Source: Blumeriella jaapii
Lineage: Eukaryota; Ascomycota; Leotiomycetes; Helotiales; Drepanopezizaceae
Assembly (NCBI GenBank): GCA_009599575.1
Contig: VWND01000002.1
Coordinates: 682,001-746,000 of the forward strand
Direction: 5' to 3'
Length of the DNA stretch: 64,000 nt
Shown: piece after piece, positions 20,936 to 32,053 of the stretch
Layout: each line of letters opens with the position of its first letter
Position numbering within the stretch: the first letter of the stretch is position 1
Position numbers and translations under genes: made by a program
The notes under the pieces: model-generated
What the model saw: the letters and a program-made list of their open reading frames with translations, nothing else
Databases searched by the model: none
Told to the model about the DNA's origin: nothing

Positions 20936-23887
20936 CTTAGACAGCGGTGAGGTCTTCCCCTGCTCGGGCTGAGAAGGCCGTGAATTGAGGGACCAGAAGA
21001 GTACTGTAGGATTGTGCTGGTGTTCGCTGCTCTTTTCGAAGCGCCGGCTTTGCCGAGGTCCTTCTTCTACGCCCTTCGAGGACCCCTCGCTATCTTGATA
21101 AGAGGGAAAGTAAGCACTGCGTCTGTACATCCATCAACAGCATGTTGAATGTGCCAATCAACATGCTCAATCCTGTCTCTCCCCTTCATGGCCGCCTTTC
21201 CCCCTCGGAGCTTCGATATTCATCTGCTACCGGGATCTCACAGCGAGCATCCGGTCTGAATGATAATTTCAACCCAGCCGAGTTGAGCAAGAAAGTAGTA
21301 TCGAGCGGTTTGGCATGGTGAAATAGAATCCTTTGGCTTCATGAAACCGGCGACTAATCACTTCTGCAAGTGCCTTCCTTTAGGTCCTTGGATCCGAGAT
21401 TTTTGGCTGTCTTTCAACAAGCTGATGCAGCGTGTCGAAATACCAAATGGCTACTGTATATGACCGCTTGTAGACTTCTACGGTACCAAGGCAAACAAAA
21501 TGTGCTCTTGACACGGAACGAACAGATACCATCTGTATGCGAGCAATCGGAATCACAATCAGGTATATCAATGTTGTTATGATTTCTAGGTCTCCGCATA
21601 CGTTGCTGCAGTTGACCAATGTTATTCTCCTACTGTGTGTTTGACACTCCTTAGATATAGTACAGTACAGCAAGACTTCCTTCCAAGCTCCACCTCCCGT
21701 CAGTTAACGAGCAACAGCATAGCAGTGAATGCAACTTGATAGCCGTGAATGTAACTTACATCCGTCTTTGTAGCCCCCAATATTCACATCTTTGTCCCGC
21801 ACGGTGCTCTTTACGTCTAAGATAGTTGTTTTTAATTCATCATCGTCACCATCACCACCACCACCAATCCACTGCACCTCAACGAGACAAAGTTATTCGT
21901 CCTCCCCCGGCCCAACCAGCTGCAAACAGTGCATAATAACCAACCACCTCTCCATCTCTGCATCACATCTCCCCGATCTCCAAGAAACCGCGACCTGGTC
22001 TCCGTCTCCCTCTCCGTCTCCGTCTCACTCACTCAGAACCATCCGCCGATGATGTGTGCACGGCAACATCCCATTCCCATTCCCATTTCCCATTTCCTCT
22101 TCCGCCACGGGTCTTCTGCACACACAGTACGAGGTCCTACTCCTCCAGCCCCCACTTCCCGGGCAGGGTCCGAGGGAGGAGAGTGAGTGAGTGAGTGGGT
22201 GTGGCTTTGTTGTCCTGTCTCCTCCGGCCGGCGGGCGGGCGCGGCACCTCTCTTTCAAGTCCACCTGCTTCTTTCCTTTCTTTGCATCTACGCTACGCTG
22301 TTCGTGCCGAGACTAGCCATGGTGATGTGGTGAGGATGATTCCAGTCGGGGGGGGGGGGGGGGGGGTCAGAAAAGAGAGGGGGGGGAGGGGTTAAAAAAA
22401 AAAAAAAAACAAAAAAATAAAGAAAAAAAAAAAAGACAAAGCGAAAACATTATGTTCTCCTCACGTTTTGACGAACCGTCCTTTTTCTTCTTCTTCTTCT
22501 TCGTTCATGTGTGACGGGATGGATGCGTGTGCGCACGGGTTGGGGGGTAGATAAACGAATAGGGAAAGAGAGGGAGAGGGAGAGGGAGAGGGGAGAGGGA
22601 GAGGGAGAGGAGAGAGGGAGGGAGGGAGAGGGGAGAGGGAGAGGAGAGAGGGAGAGGGAGAGGGAGAGGGAGAGGAGAAGAGGGATCTCTTTCTCCGTGT
22701 AGGGAAGAAGGAGAGAGAGGCAGCATGGCAGATGAAGAGGCTGGGTGCGGATTCAAGAAAGCCGACGGAGTGAGTATCATTCATTCCTATGTAGCAACAT
22801 TTACACAGAGAAAAATGTACATACACACACACAGGACAGCGCCTCAGCAAAAGTCAACACCACCCAGCGCACAAATACCCTCGTTTCCCCTCCTCCTCCC
22901 CACCCCCCCCCCCCTCCTCCACCTTCTCCACCTCCACCTCCTCCTCCTCCTCCTCCTTCTTCTCAATCCCCAATCCCCATCTTCTCCCACCTCACATGTG
23001 AACCTGTCTGTCCGTCCAATTCAAACGCACCTCTACCAAACCATACCTCCACCCCACCCATCCTACAGTACCTCCCATGATCCATCCTCCGAAACTCGAT
23101 CCCGTATGATATCACATCAGCCAGCCCTACCACCCAAAAGAAAAAAAAAACAAAAAAACAGCCGACTCCGATCCCCATTGCATAGGTAGATACATCAACC
23201 ACACAACGTCTGCCAACAAGGGGAAACCCCCCTCCCCCTCGAAATGGTAAAGAAAAGAAGCAAGCGCGAAATTCTATATAGAAGAAAAGAAGGGAAAACC
23301 CAAATCGTGAAATGGAGAAGAACGAAAAAAAAAAAAAAAAAAAGCAAGCACAAAATCTGCTAGCAAAAAGGCCGGTCAGATGTGATGGGGAGGAGCGCTT
23401 GCTTTCTTGCTTGCTGATATGCCAAAAGTTGTGTGATATGATGTGAATACCTAGGTATGTGATCCATCCATCATCCAACCACCCGGATGCCGAAAATGAC
23501 GCCAAAAAGTACCCAAGCCAAGGACCCCCCCCTAAAAAAAGCCCACCTTCTTTCGGTAAATGAGAACCTCCCTCCCCCAAAAGGTTGGAATTGCGCTCGC
23601 GCTTCTGCCTCTTGCTTGTCGAGATAAGGGTTCGGCGTGGTTCGCTTCAATTCAGTGGAGTCGACCTCCCCCCCTTGTGGCGTGAGACACCACCCCAAGA
23701 AATATACATGCGCCGCGAGCCTCTTTTTTGGAACTCCGTGCGCCAATCCAACATAACGCTGCAGAGGGCAGGAGGATGGTTAAGACGGTATCTCATAGGC
23801 GATAGAGCGGCCCGGTCTGCGCACAGGAATCGTGGATATCGTAGGCCGGAGGAGGGGAGCCGTGGTGCAACCAACACGATGAAATCC
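20936..23887. other. 3-kb spacer of simple-sequence DNA
   Basis: No gene is seen. The stretch holds a 19-G run (22348-22366), A-rich tracts (22393-22440), a polypurine GGGAGA tract (about 22560-22690), CCT/CTT-rich sequence (22885-22965) and more A and C runs up to 23600. Long ORFs on both strands here are products of the low complexity. The right end is the 3' UTR of the leftward Ras2 gene. Confidence 0.55.
22560..22690. repeat. Polypurine GGGAGA tract
   Basis: About 130 bp of almost pure purine on the plus strand, built from GGGAGA and GGGAGG units. Such tracts can form triplex DNA. No coding signal supports the Pro/Ser-rich frame on the other strand. Confidence 0.85.
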
Positions 23888-24663
23888 TCATAAAATGGTA
23901 CACTTCGAGCGCCTCCTGTAGTCGGGACGGTAGATTCGACTAGAGTCCCGGACAGGGCCCTCGCTACTCGCGTATGTGCGCTGCCCTCTGCCCGAGCTGT
24001 GCGCTGGCTTCATCGTGCTCTGCATCCGTTGGCGGCGCAGTTGTCGTACTACATCGTAGAATGCCTTTTCCACATTGATACAATTCTTGGCTGACGCCTC
24101 CACAAATTCGCATCCCAAGTCGCGTGCTAATGCGTGGCCTTCTTGTGTCGAGACCTCGCGCTCTGTCACTCTATCGCTCTTGTTGCCTACGAGCATGATA
24201 GGAACAGGCGCCGAGGGTGCGGCGGACGATATCGGGGATCCGGGATATGATGGCGACGCGGCCGAGGACTCTTTGACCCTCTGAATCTGGTTGTGAAATC
24301 TTTGAATCCGCGTGAAGGAAGATCTCGACGCGATGCTGTACACCAGGACAAACCCTTCCCCGTCGCGGATCCATTGGTCTCGCAGCGCCGTGTACTCCTC
24401 CTGTCCCGCCGTGTCGAGGACCTCCAGCATACACGACTGCCCATCTATCACTACCTGCTTGCGGTACGAGTCTTCAATGGTCGGGTCGTACTAGAAAAGT
24501 CAGCATGGGTGCCTCGTACCGGTTCCCCCTCTTGGACCGGCCGAAAGGTGTCTCTTACCGTCTCCACGAAGTGCTGCAGCGTTAATTGTATGGTCAAGGC
24601 CGTCTTCCCGACTCCTCCATCTCCCAGCACCACCAGCTTGTAGAGCACCATCTTGCCCGCCAT
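23888..24663 (-). CDS. ras2: Ras2-type small GTPase
   Basis: Membrane-bound Ras GTPase of the second filamentous-fungal Ras group (Ras2/RasB), which acts in hyphal growth, morphogenesis and cAMP/MAPK signalling. There are two exons, 24559-24663 and 23888-24490, encoding 235 aa. The intron interrupts the switch I region; splicing gives [18 protein letters not shown]. The G1 loop is GDGGVGKT (residues 14-21), G3 is DTAGQEE, G4 is NKSD and G5 is EASAK. Between switch II and G4 is a Ser/Pro/Ala-rich insertion ([12 protein letters not shown]), a trait of this group. The C-terminus is basic and ends in the CAAX box CTIL, giving prenylation. The first Met ([10 protein letters not shown]) is the family start. 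Confidence 0.96.
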
Positions 24664-27390
24664 GACGTAGGGAGGCGTTACGACGCGGATGTGTGAAGGA
24701 TGAGGAGGGTGAGGAGGTTGCAGGCGCAGATGGAATCGCAGGGAACGGTCGAGGCACAGGCGAATGGAGTCGTGATCTTCTCAATCAGTGCTGTCGAGTG
24801 GAGCACTCGACGTGCGTTGGTGCGAGTCGTTCTGGACCCTCGAGAGAAGCTCGGACTTTTCCCTCGGGGAGGTGATCGCGATACGATAGGATGAGCGAGC
24901 GGTGGCCGCGATGTGCCGCCTTGGGGGGTAGATGGCGACAGGCAATGCAGTAATGCTGCTGCTCACCTGGACGCGTGGGTGTGTGTTCCTTTTTTTTTTT
25001 CTTGTTCTTCTTGTTCCTTCTTCTTCCTCTTCTTCTTCCTCTTCTTCTTCTTCTTCTTCCTCTTCCTCTTCCTCTTCTTCCTCTTCTCCTTCTTCTCCTT
25101 CTTCTCCTTGTTTTTTGGGGGTGATTGGTGGCTTTCTCAGCGTCGATGTGGGTTGCAGAATGGAGATCTGCGGCAACTGTCGGAGGAGAGTGTCGTGGGC
25201 TGGGAGTTTCGGGGCGGTCGAGGTCGAGGTCGAGTTCGGGGTCGGGGTCGGGGTTCTGTCGCGCGGAATGAAGCCCAGCGAAGCCGGGTGTGTGCCACGG
25301 AGGTCGTATGTATGTACTGTATCTGCGGTGGTTGGTTGTGGTGGATGTGGTGGATGTGTGGTGGGTTGGATTGGATTGGACTGGATCGGATTGGATTGGA
25401 TTGGATTGACTGCTTGAACTCGACCGAACTTGAACGCAGGACTGGGGCTGGGGAGCCGAAAAAAAGAGGGGACAAGGGGGAGCGTGCGGGAGAGATGCTA
25501 TGCCGCGTGCGGTCTAGTCGGGATATGATGTCGTAGTCTGGTTTAGTATATAGGATGTCGTAGATATAGTACTGTAGAGAGATGTGCAGTGGTAGAGCCG
25601 TACCGCACGGAAGCTATAAAAAGACGCTGGCGAGGCTGCTGGCTTCTCCTTTCACGCTGTCGATGGTCCTGAGATGCTGGAAGTGTAAAGCTAGAGCCAG
25701 AGTCGGCGTCGTGAGGCTGGGAGCGTGAGACTGGAGAGGCTTATCTAGAGTAGAGGTCTATCTAATCGGCCGGGACATCCATCCACGGCGGGAGGCAGGA
25801 CGGAAGATGCTTCTACGGCATCCAGGTCTCTCACAGGTCCCTTGGTCGCTATGTACTGTACAGTGCAGTACACATGGCGAGATCAGGGTGTCTTTAGGCA
25901 GTGAAAGTCAACGAACCTTCGCGTTCCCCAACTTCCAACCCACCCGCCAACGCAACTACGGTCAGTACCGTACTGTACCACCTTGCCTAGGCAGCCAAAA
26001 GTACCCAAAGAAACAGGCCGGCCGTGACCTGCCTTAACTATCCCGTCAAAGCAGCAAGGGGAAGAAAAGGCAGAGCAAGGAGAGCTCGAGTCAAGATACC
26101 TCCTTACCTTGCCCCGGGTAACGAGCGTACCACCTCCCTACCTCCTTAGCGCCCAGGTAAGATAGGTAATCAGAGGGAAGAGAGATTCCGTCCTGTCTTC
26201 AGCAGCCTTTCGTTTCGCCTGCAGCGTCTCGAGTCGCCAGCCAGATCTCGAGCGATCTCGATGTAGCTAGCTAGCTTTCTTCGCTGAGATGTTCCCGACT
26301 GCCTGGTCCTTGCTATCACGTGTGGAAACGAAGCAAAGAAGAAGGGTAGCAAGGAGGCCCTGGCTGGAGAACTGAATCCCGGATGAGGCAAGATTGTAGA
26401 TGTGTATCTACTTGTAAATGTATATATAAATGCAAGAACTCACGTGCGTGTATGTGTATTGCATATGCACTGTACACTTACGCTGACACACACGCGGAGT
26501 GTTGGTGTCACTTACGTCGAAGACGATGAGGCAAGTTCCAGCACGGACACCGTGACCTCATCCATTTCATGCTGGCAGTGCACACACGCCCTCACGCTCT
26601 CAGCAACTCAGGCGTGTGGGTGCCCGCTGGCGGACCTAGCGTGCGAACCACCATCTAGGTCCATGTCCGTCCGATCGAGGGACGGAGCGGACGAAAGGGA
26701 AAGCGGGGAGCGAGCAGTGAGATAGCGTACCGTACCGTACAGAATGCACATCCGCCATCAGACTAGGCAAAAGTAGGTAGGTGTGGCGGGGGGAAGGCGT
26801 TCGTTCGTGTCGCCGAGGGGGATAACAAAAAGGCGTTCCCGAGGAATCTTCGCTACCGAACGACCCTTACTTCGCCTGTCAACCTACGCTTGGTACCTGC
26901 TCGAGAACCGGGGCGTCTCAGGCGGGCCGATTGGATGGAATCTCAGAGACACTTACGGACTGTCGAGCTTGTGGTGAATGTAGGTACCTATTTGGGGGAG
27001 GGGGAGGGGGTGACAGAAGGGGAAAAAAAAGGAAGTTGCTGAGCTGCTACCACGCTTGAAATGAATGGATGTGAGTCAAGACTCAGGGTCACCTTGCGTT
27101 TGGGCTCATAGACGTCAAACCTAACAGCGGACAGGAAAATCACTCCCCAAGACAGGATCTGCCGTAAAATCATTTTTTATTGAATCAACGATTGCTCATG
27201 TAACCTCCATCCATCCAGATGGATCCCGCCTCGAATATCAGCCTGGGGATATCGGATCCTATATGCGCCAATCACTCGCTGGAAAAAGAAACTCGGAACA
27301 TATGAAAAAAGGCTCCTATCGGTCGTGGGGAGGTGACGGCCCTGAAGTCACAAGGCCGACTTCAACATGATCGCCAAGAGCATCATCACG
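24664..27390. other. 2.7-kb spacer upstream of ras2
   Basis: No gene is seen. The part next to ras2 is its promoter and leader, including a long CTT/CCT pyrimidine tract (about 24987-25110). On the other strand this tract produces a meaningless poly-Glu ORF. A (G)ATTG(G)-type repeat lies at 25366-25410. GTACAGTAC-like sites occur at 25851-25872 and 25963-25978. The right end is the 3' UTR of the Opy2-like gene. Confidence 0.5.
24987..25110. repeat. CTT/CCT pyrimidine microsatellite 5' of ras2
   Basis: About 120 bp of nearly pure pyrimidine on the plus strand, made of TTC and CTC units. It lies some 330-450 bp upstream of the ras2 start codon. It could be in the promoter or in a long leader; which one cannot be told. 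Confidence 0.85.
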
Positions 27391-28634
27391 TCACTCCTTT
27401 ACTTCGTTCTCATCTCCGAAAGGCGTACCACCTCTCTCTGGTCTCGTTGCGCCGCCCATTTCCTTCATGGTGGCTTCTTCGATTACCGCACTGAGATTGC
27501 TAAGGGTCGAATGACGAGCAGTGGCTGAGTATTCACCGAATGGACCGGGCTCGAGGTTGGGAGTGTCATCGATGATCGTGATCGCGTGAGAGTCTCGAGC
27601 GGGACCGGCATCATCCAACAGGGATGGCTCCGGAGAAGATCCTTTCTGTTGACTTGCAACTCCTACCAGTTGAGGTTTGGCCTGCGTAGCTGTGCCGGCG
27701 TTACTCAGGAAAGTCGATCCCACACTGAATGCAGGGCTGGGCGCTCTACGGTCATGAGGGTTGAATCTGTCGTAGTCGATCCTTGGTACAGGCGGCGTCA
27801 CCTCGCCGAGGTGGTTGCTATTCGCTTTGACACTGACCACAGCCGCCTTGCCCCGGATGATTGTTTGAACGGGGACAGGGGATACGACCGCATTCTTGCC
27901 ATATATCGTCGACGCACACTCGTTCGAGCATAGGAAGTTCGGTCACTGACCCCAGAGTAGGTGGAGTCTCTGAGGTCGCCAGGCATGAAGAAGTGCTCTT
28001 GTTCGTATCGGGGGGTATTGGGTTGTGACAAGGCCATTGGGATCGGGGGTACGGGAGGAACCAGCAGTCCAGGGGTCGATGGCGCCGAGCGGTTTGTGAC
28101 TCCCGGAATGTAAGCGATCTGAATGATGTTGGACGCCCGCGTAAGAACCGTTGATGCTATGGACGCCACCGTATGTGTCGAAGCTCGGGCGTCTCGTCTC
28201 ATTGCGAAGTCTTTCTCGGCATCCGACTGCTCGTCCAAGCCCTTGTCCCAGTTCTCCTGCTGATATTGTTGTCTCTTGTTCTTGACACAGAACCTCCAGA
28301 CCAAATACGTCACGACAGCAATCGTAAGAAGCCCTCCAATCACGCCACCCGCAATCGCTCCCGCATGGGGACCGGAATCCGACGGTGACGGGGATGAGCT
28401 GATCGTAGAAGGAGCCCCCGCAGACGCAACGCAGATGGTTTTCTGGCATTCGTTGCAGGTCGGGGGAACGAGAGAGCAGACTTCGCCGTCAGGGCAGTCA
28501 TCTGGGCAGGCGGGCGACTCGTCACCGCATTCAACACACCGTCGAAAGAGACGCTCGAGGGACACTATCGTGGTGTTAGCCAGGCTTCACGCAATCCGGG
28601 TCCCGAAAAACCCACTCGCGCCGTGGTGAGCCAT
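27391..28634 (-). pseudogene. OPY2: Opy2-like membrane anchor, with an apparent 1-base frameshift
   Basis: Plasma-membrane protein that recruits Ste50/Ste11 in the HOG osmostress MAPK pathway of yeast. The N-terminal extracellular domain has eight Cys (CVECG ... CPDDC ... CSLV ... CNECQKTIC). A Ser/Pro stalk and one membrane span (AIAGGVIGGLLTIAVVTYLV) follow. The cytoplasmic tail has proline motifs and ends in GDENEVKE. The main exon is 27391-28564. A tiny first exon at 28616-28634 (MAHHGA) is a tentative choice that supplies an in-frame start. Near 27914/27915 the frame changes: RTSV is read in one frame, and STIYGKNAVVSPVPVQTIIRGKAAVVSVK in the next. One missing G in GTG(G)CG repairs it, giving about 397 aa. 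Both sides look conserved, so sequence error is as likely as decay. Confidence 0.8.
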
Positions 28635-29666
28635 CTTGCACCGCCACGGTAATCCGACCTGAAGGATGGCACGACTGAGATAATTGGAGATATTTGTTGG
28701 CGGTGTTTCGGGCTGCAATGGGTATGCGTGTGGTCGTTCGGAGGATCGTCGAGGGTGGGTGTCGCTCGCAGAGGGCCGGGAGACGATGCGACGACACAGG
28801 CCGGCCGGAAGGAGACGGCACGCGTTGAGAAGGGAACCAGGTAGACCGTATGGCGGACACCCAAGCCGTGAGCTCGGGTACGGGGAGGAGCGAGATGGGA
28901 TGGCAGCGAAAGAATGGACCCAAACGATGCGCGTTTCCGTGGCTGGCGTGGAAGAGTGGAGGAGTGGAGGAGGGTAAGCGGGGAGATGGCGTGGCGACGA
29001 AGAGAAGAGAAGGGATGGGGGGGGAAAAGAGCGTGGGAGAGAACGAGCCTCTGGCGAGGGAAGGTAAAGGATTGCGAGCCGTCTACATCGACGAGGACCT
29101 CTGCTCACGACGCACAGGAGCGACAGCGACAGCGACGTCGACGGCGATGAGGAGGACGAGGAGGACGAGGAGGAGAAAGACGAGGCCAGACGTGGTTGAG
29201 TTGGATGGGAGGGAAAGGGGAGATGATCGACTGACGGCGGGCGACGGTCGAGAACTCGGCTTTGAGGGCTGGCTGCTGGTGCGGGGCCGGGGGGGGGCGT
29301 GCCTGCAATCTTAGGCGCAGGCAGGGCGAGAAGCGGCATCGATCTTTTTTTAATTTGCGTCCAGAACTCACGTCGCGCGACCTGCCAGAAAGGCAAGAAA
29401 AAACTTTGCTGCCAGGACGGGAGGCATGTGGATCGATGCCCGTCGGCATGGGATCCTCCTGCTCCTCCTGCGCTCGCTGACTCTTCCTTCGACGCCGGTC
29501 TCTACGGTACGGGACTGGAGTGTACTGTTGTACTGTAGGTATGTCCTTCGACCGAGCGCTCTGCGTGCTCTCGTCTTCCGCGCATCCCGCACGAGCAGGC
29601 GTAGCAGATGTAGCAGAGTAGCAGATGTAGCAGATGTTCGGAGCAGCATGTACAGTAGGTACAGTC

Positions 29667-29690
29667 GGGGGGGGGGGGGGGGGGGGGGGG
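29667..29690 (+). repeat. Run of 24 G, flanked by TACAGTC
   Basis: A pure G homopolymer lies between two TACAGTC copies, followed at once by CCCGACTGTACTGTAC. It can fold into G-quadruplexes. Its exact length is the kind of thing assemblies get wrong. Confidence 0.9.
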
Positions 29691-30045
29691 TACAGTCCCG
29701 ACTGTACTGTACATAAGGACTTCGTTATGCCTTCGCTGCTCCGCCCCCTTTCCCGGCCATGGTGGATGTGCAGTACAGTACATACAGTACAGGACGGTGC
29801 TGTACACAGACAGCACTGTACATGCATACTCTCTCGCGGCAAGGTTTGGTGCAATTCATCGATCTGATGCTGAACTGCCGCTGACAAGGTTGTGACCCCA
29901 CCGCGTGTCGTTTCAGAAGGCCACGGTGCAGCGTCAGCCGGTTGAGAATAAAGGGACGGTGTTGGGGGTCCAGGGGCCTATTACTGTACTGTGTGTATTG
30001 TACAATACAGTACTGTACTGCTGTGCTGTGCTGTGCTGTGCTTTA

Positions 30046-30105
30046 TCTACTGTACTGTATCTGCTGTACTGTATCTGCTGTACTGTATCTACTGTACTGT
30101 ACCGT
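30046..30105. repeat. 15-bp tandem repeat containing TGTACTGTATC
   Basis: About four copies of a 15-bp unit (TGTACTGTATCTGCT with minor changes) stand directly after a CTGTG repeat. It shows the genome's GTAC palindrome expanding in tandem. Confidence 0.85.
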
Positions 30106-30112
30106 AGGATAG

Positions 30113-30165
30113 CACGTGAGACCTGTGGGCACGGGGATGTAGATCATGCACGTGAGTGTCACGTG
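30113..30165. promoter_or_regulatory. Cluster of three CACGTG E-boxes
   Basis: CACGTG occurs at 30113-30118, 30149-30154 and 30160-30165. This is the core site of bHLH factors of the Cbf1/Pho4/SREBP type. The nearest downstream gene is the chitin synthase, almost 1.9 kb away, so a link is only a guess. Confidence 0.3.
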
Positions 30166-31359
30166 GGGTTCATGCAGAACTGCAGAAGCTACTCCCACTC
30201 CACCTAGGGCTACCTTCACCCTCCCTGATTTCTGGCTCGCTGGATTGATTGGTGGCCGTACCGCTACTTTCTGATACTTTGCCCACTTTGCCACACTTTC
30301 TTCTTATTTTCTTCTTTTTCTTTTTCGTCCGCTTCCGCTTCCTCTTCCTCCACTTCCTTCCTTCCTTCATTCAGATACTTCTGTGGTTGATCTCTTCCTC
30401 TGCTTTCTCCTCACCACCCATAGATGTACTGACTGTCCTGTGCATGCTCGCAACAATGTTTCGCCATTCTAGGTCTGAGCGCTCCTCTGGCTCGCTCCAG
30501 AGCTTTCTTGAGGGCCAAAACAAGCACCGCATCTGATCGGCACCATGCGAGCCAGGGTCTACGCAATGACTACGATGTACAGTACACAATGCGACTGACA
30601 TTCTGGGTCCATGATATTGCACGAAGGCCTGCACCTCGGTCTTTTCTTCGGGTGCTGCACAGTATGTACATTCATACGGTACGTACAGGACGGCCTTGCG
30701 CCCCGAAACTGACGGGCGTGTTGACAAATCCGAACGGGCGCATCAAGGGATCCGATTGGAACGGCATCGTGGATGGATGCTGCTGCCGCCAGCCCCGTCC
30801 GCAAGGAGGTGTACCGTACCGCAAATTGGCCGACGGACTGTACATACGGTACATACAATTCCATCCTTCATGGTCAGGAACACTTCTTGCTGTCTTCACT
30901 CATCCACGTCTCAACCTCCCGTCGCGGGCAGCAAGGGTCCCCGAGACAGACCTCGTTCCGTCCGGCTCGTAAGCCCCAAGCGTGACCACGACCAGATGCC
31001 CCGTTCGTATCTCTTTCGATCGAGCGGCGATGAACGAACAATCGGCACAGGGATTTACTGTGCTGTAGAAGTCCGAGACAAGCCAGCGTCCAGACATCAC
31101 CATCAACCTGCTGGCCGACGCACTGATTGTCAGGTGTATCAATCGGTGTGTATCAATCTGCTGGCCGACACCCTGATTGATCTTGTGTGCTCTTCTGGCT
31201 GCTGAGACGTCCTGATGAACGCCGACCGCCGATTTCTGGGGACATGCATGTGTTTTGTTTCCCCCGGGCCAGCCAGCCGTCGACCCTGAAACCAAAGCGC
31301 GCGCTTGGTCTTGTTGCTGCCGCCCCGCCCGAGGCACCCCATCTTTGCACTGGTGCTCC

Positions 31360-31500
31360 GGTGCTGTCTTGCAGTTCAGCTCGTCCGGTGCTGAACTGTT
31401 CCGGTGCTGAACTGCTCCTGTGCTGAACTGTTCCGGTACTGTGCTGTTCCGGTACGGTCCTGTTGCGGTACTGTCCGGTTACGGTGCTCTCCTGTCCTGT
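31360..31500. repeat. Minisatellite of ~16-bp CTGAACTGTTCCGGTG-like units
   Basis: Roughly eight imperfect units with cores such as TTCCGGTGCTGAACTG, decaying rightwards into TTCCGGTACTGTGCTG. On the minus strand they encode an artificial APEQFSTG-like repeat. Confidence 0.75.
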
Positions 31501-31751
31501 ACCGCCGGTAAACGTTGCACCGCGGCGCACCGACCTACGGTATGTAGAGGTAGGTAGGTATGAATGTATGGATGTATGTACAGTAGGTATGTACAGCAAG
31601 TACATAGCATGTGTAGTACTGTCACACGCCAGCCTATAGGCGAGGATCCCGAGCCTAAAACTTGATCATCGCGCCACGCCCGCGACCACGGCCACCCTAT
31701 CCTTTCCCTATTTCAACCCAGTGAGACTCGATTCTTCCATCTCGAACTTGA

Positions 31752-31810
31752 ACCTCCTCCTCCTCCTCCTCCTCCCCCTCTCCCTCCCCCTTCTCACCTA
31801 TTCTTCCATC
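31752..31810 (+). promoter_or_regulatory. Pyrimidine-rich leader of the chitin synthase gene
   Basis: A CCT/CTC-rich tract lies about 250-300 bp before the start codon. CT tracts just upstream of transcription starts are common in highly expressed filamentous-fungal genes. Assignment is by position and composition only. Confidence 0.4.
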
Positions 31811-32053
31811 CGCTCTCCTCTCCTCCCGCCACCCTCATTGTTCGGCTGCACATATCTCGACGGGCCTCAACCCAGATTTAAGGTTATTTCTTTGTTATCG
31901 ACCCCCGGAGAACCTTCCTTCAGATCGAAAGCGGGCCAGTCAGCCTCTCGACCACACGACTCCGCTGCATCCGCGAACCGCGAACCACGAGCGACGACTC
32001 TCCATCCTGTCGACGGGTGCTCGCTCTCACGACCAGACACCTTGACTACCATC

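Larger units (their letters stand above)
28635..32053. other. 3.4-kb spacer upstream of chitin synthase
   Basis: No gene is seen. It contains a 24-G run (29667-29690), clusters of TACTGTAC-type sequence (29692-29711, 29773-29792, 29987-30016), a 15-bp tandem repeat (about 30046-30105) and a cluster of three CACGTG sites (30113-30165). A minisatellite lies at about 31360-31500. The long minus-strand ORFs are Ser/Pro/Arg-rich frames over simple sequence. The last 330 bp are the chitin synthase leader, which is pyrimidine-rich. Confidence 0.55.

Noticed and set aside
22461..22850. Pro/Ser/Leu-rich ORFs on the minus strand
   Set aside because: They only read the polypurine GGGAGA tract in different frames.
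22963..23580. 205-codon minus-strand ORF rich in Phe and Gly
   Set aside because: Composition follows poly-T/G and A tracts; no signal, domain or intron logic.
24781..25176. Minus-strand ORF with a run of about 25 Glu
   Set aside because: It is a translation of the CTT/CCT microsatellite upstream of ras2, with no domain and no splice partner.
28587..29396. 269-codon minus-strand ORF covering the Opy2 5' region
   Set aside because: Ser-rich low complexity and stops before the Opy2 frame; at most part of the 5' leader.
29105..29887. 260-codon minus-strand ORF opposite the poly-G tract
   Set aside because: Arg/Pro/Ser-rich with a poly-Pro made by the G run; no recognisable family.
31153..31605. 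Minus-strand ORF with an APEQFSTG-like peptide repeat
   Set aside because: The peptide repeat is produced by a spacer minisatellite whose units are not a multiple of three throughout.
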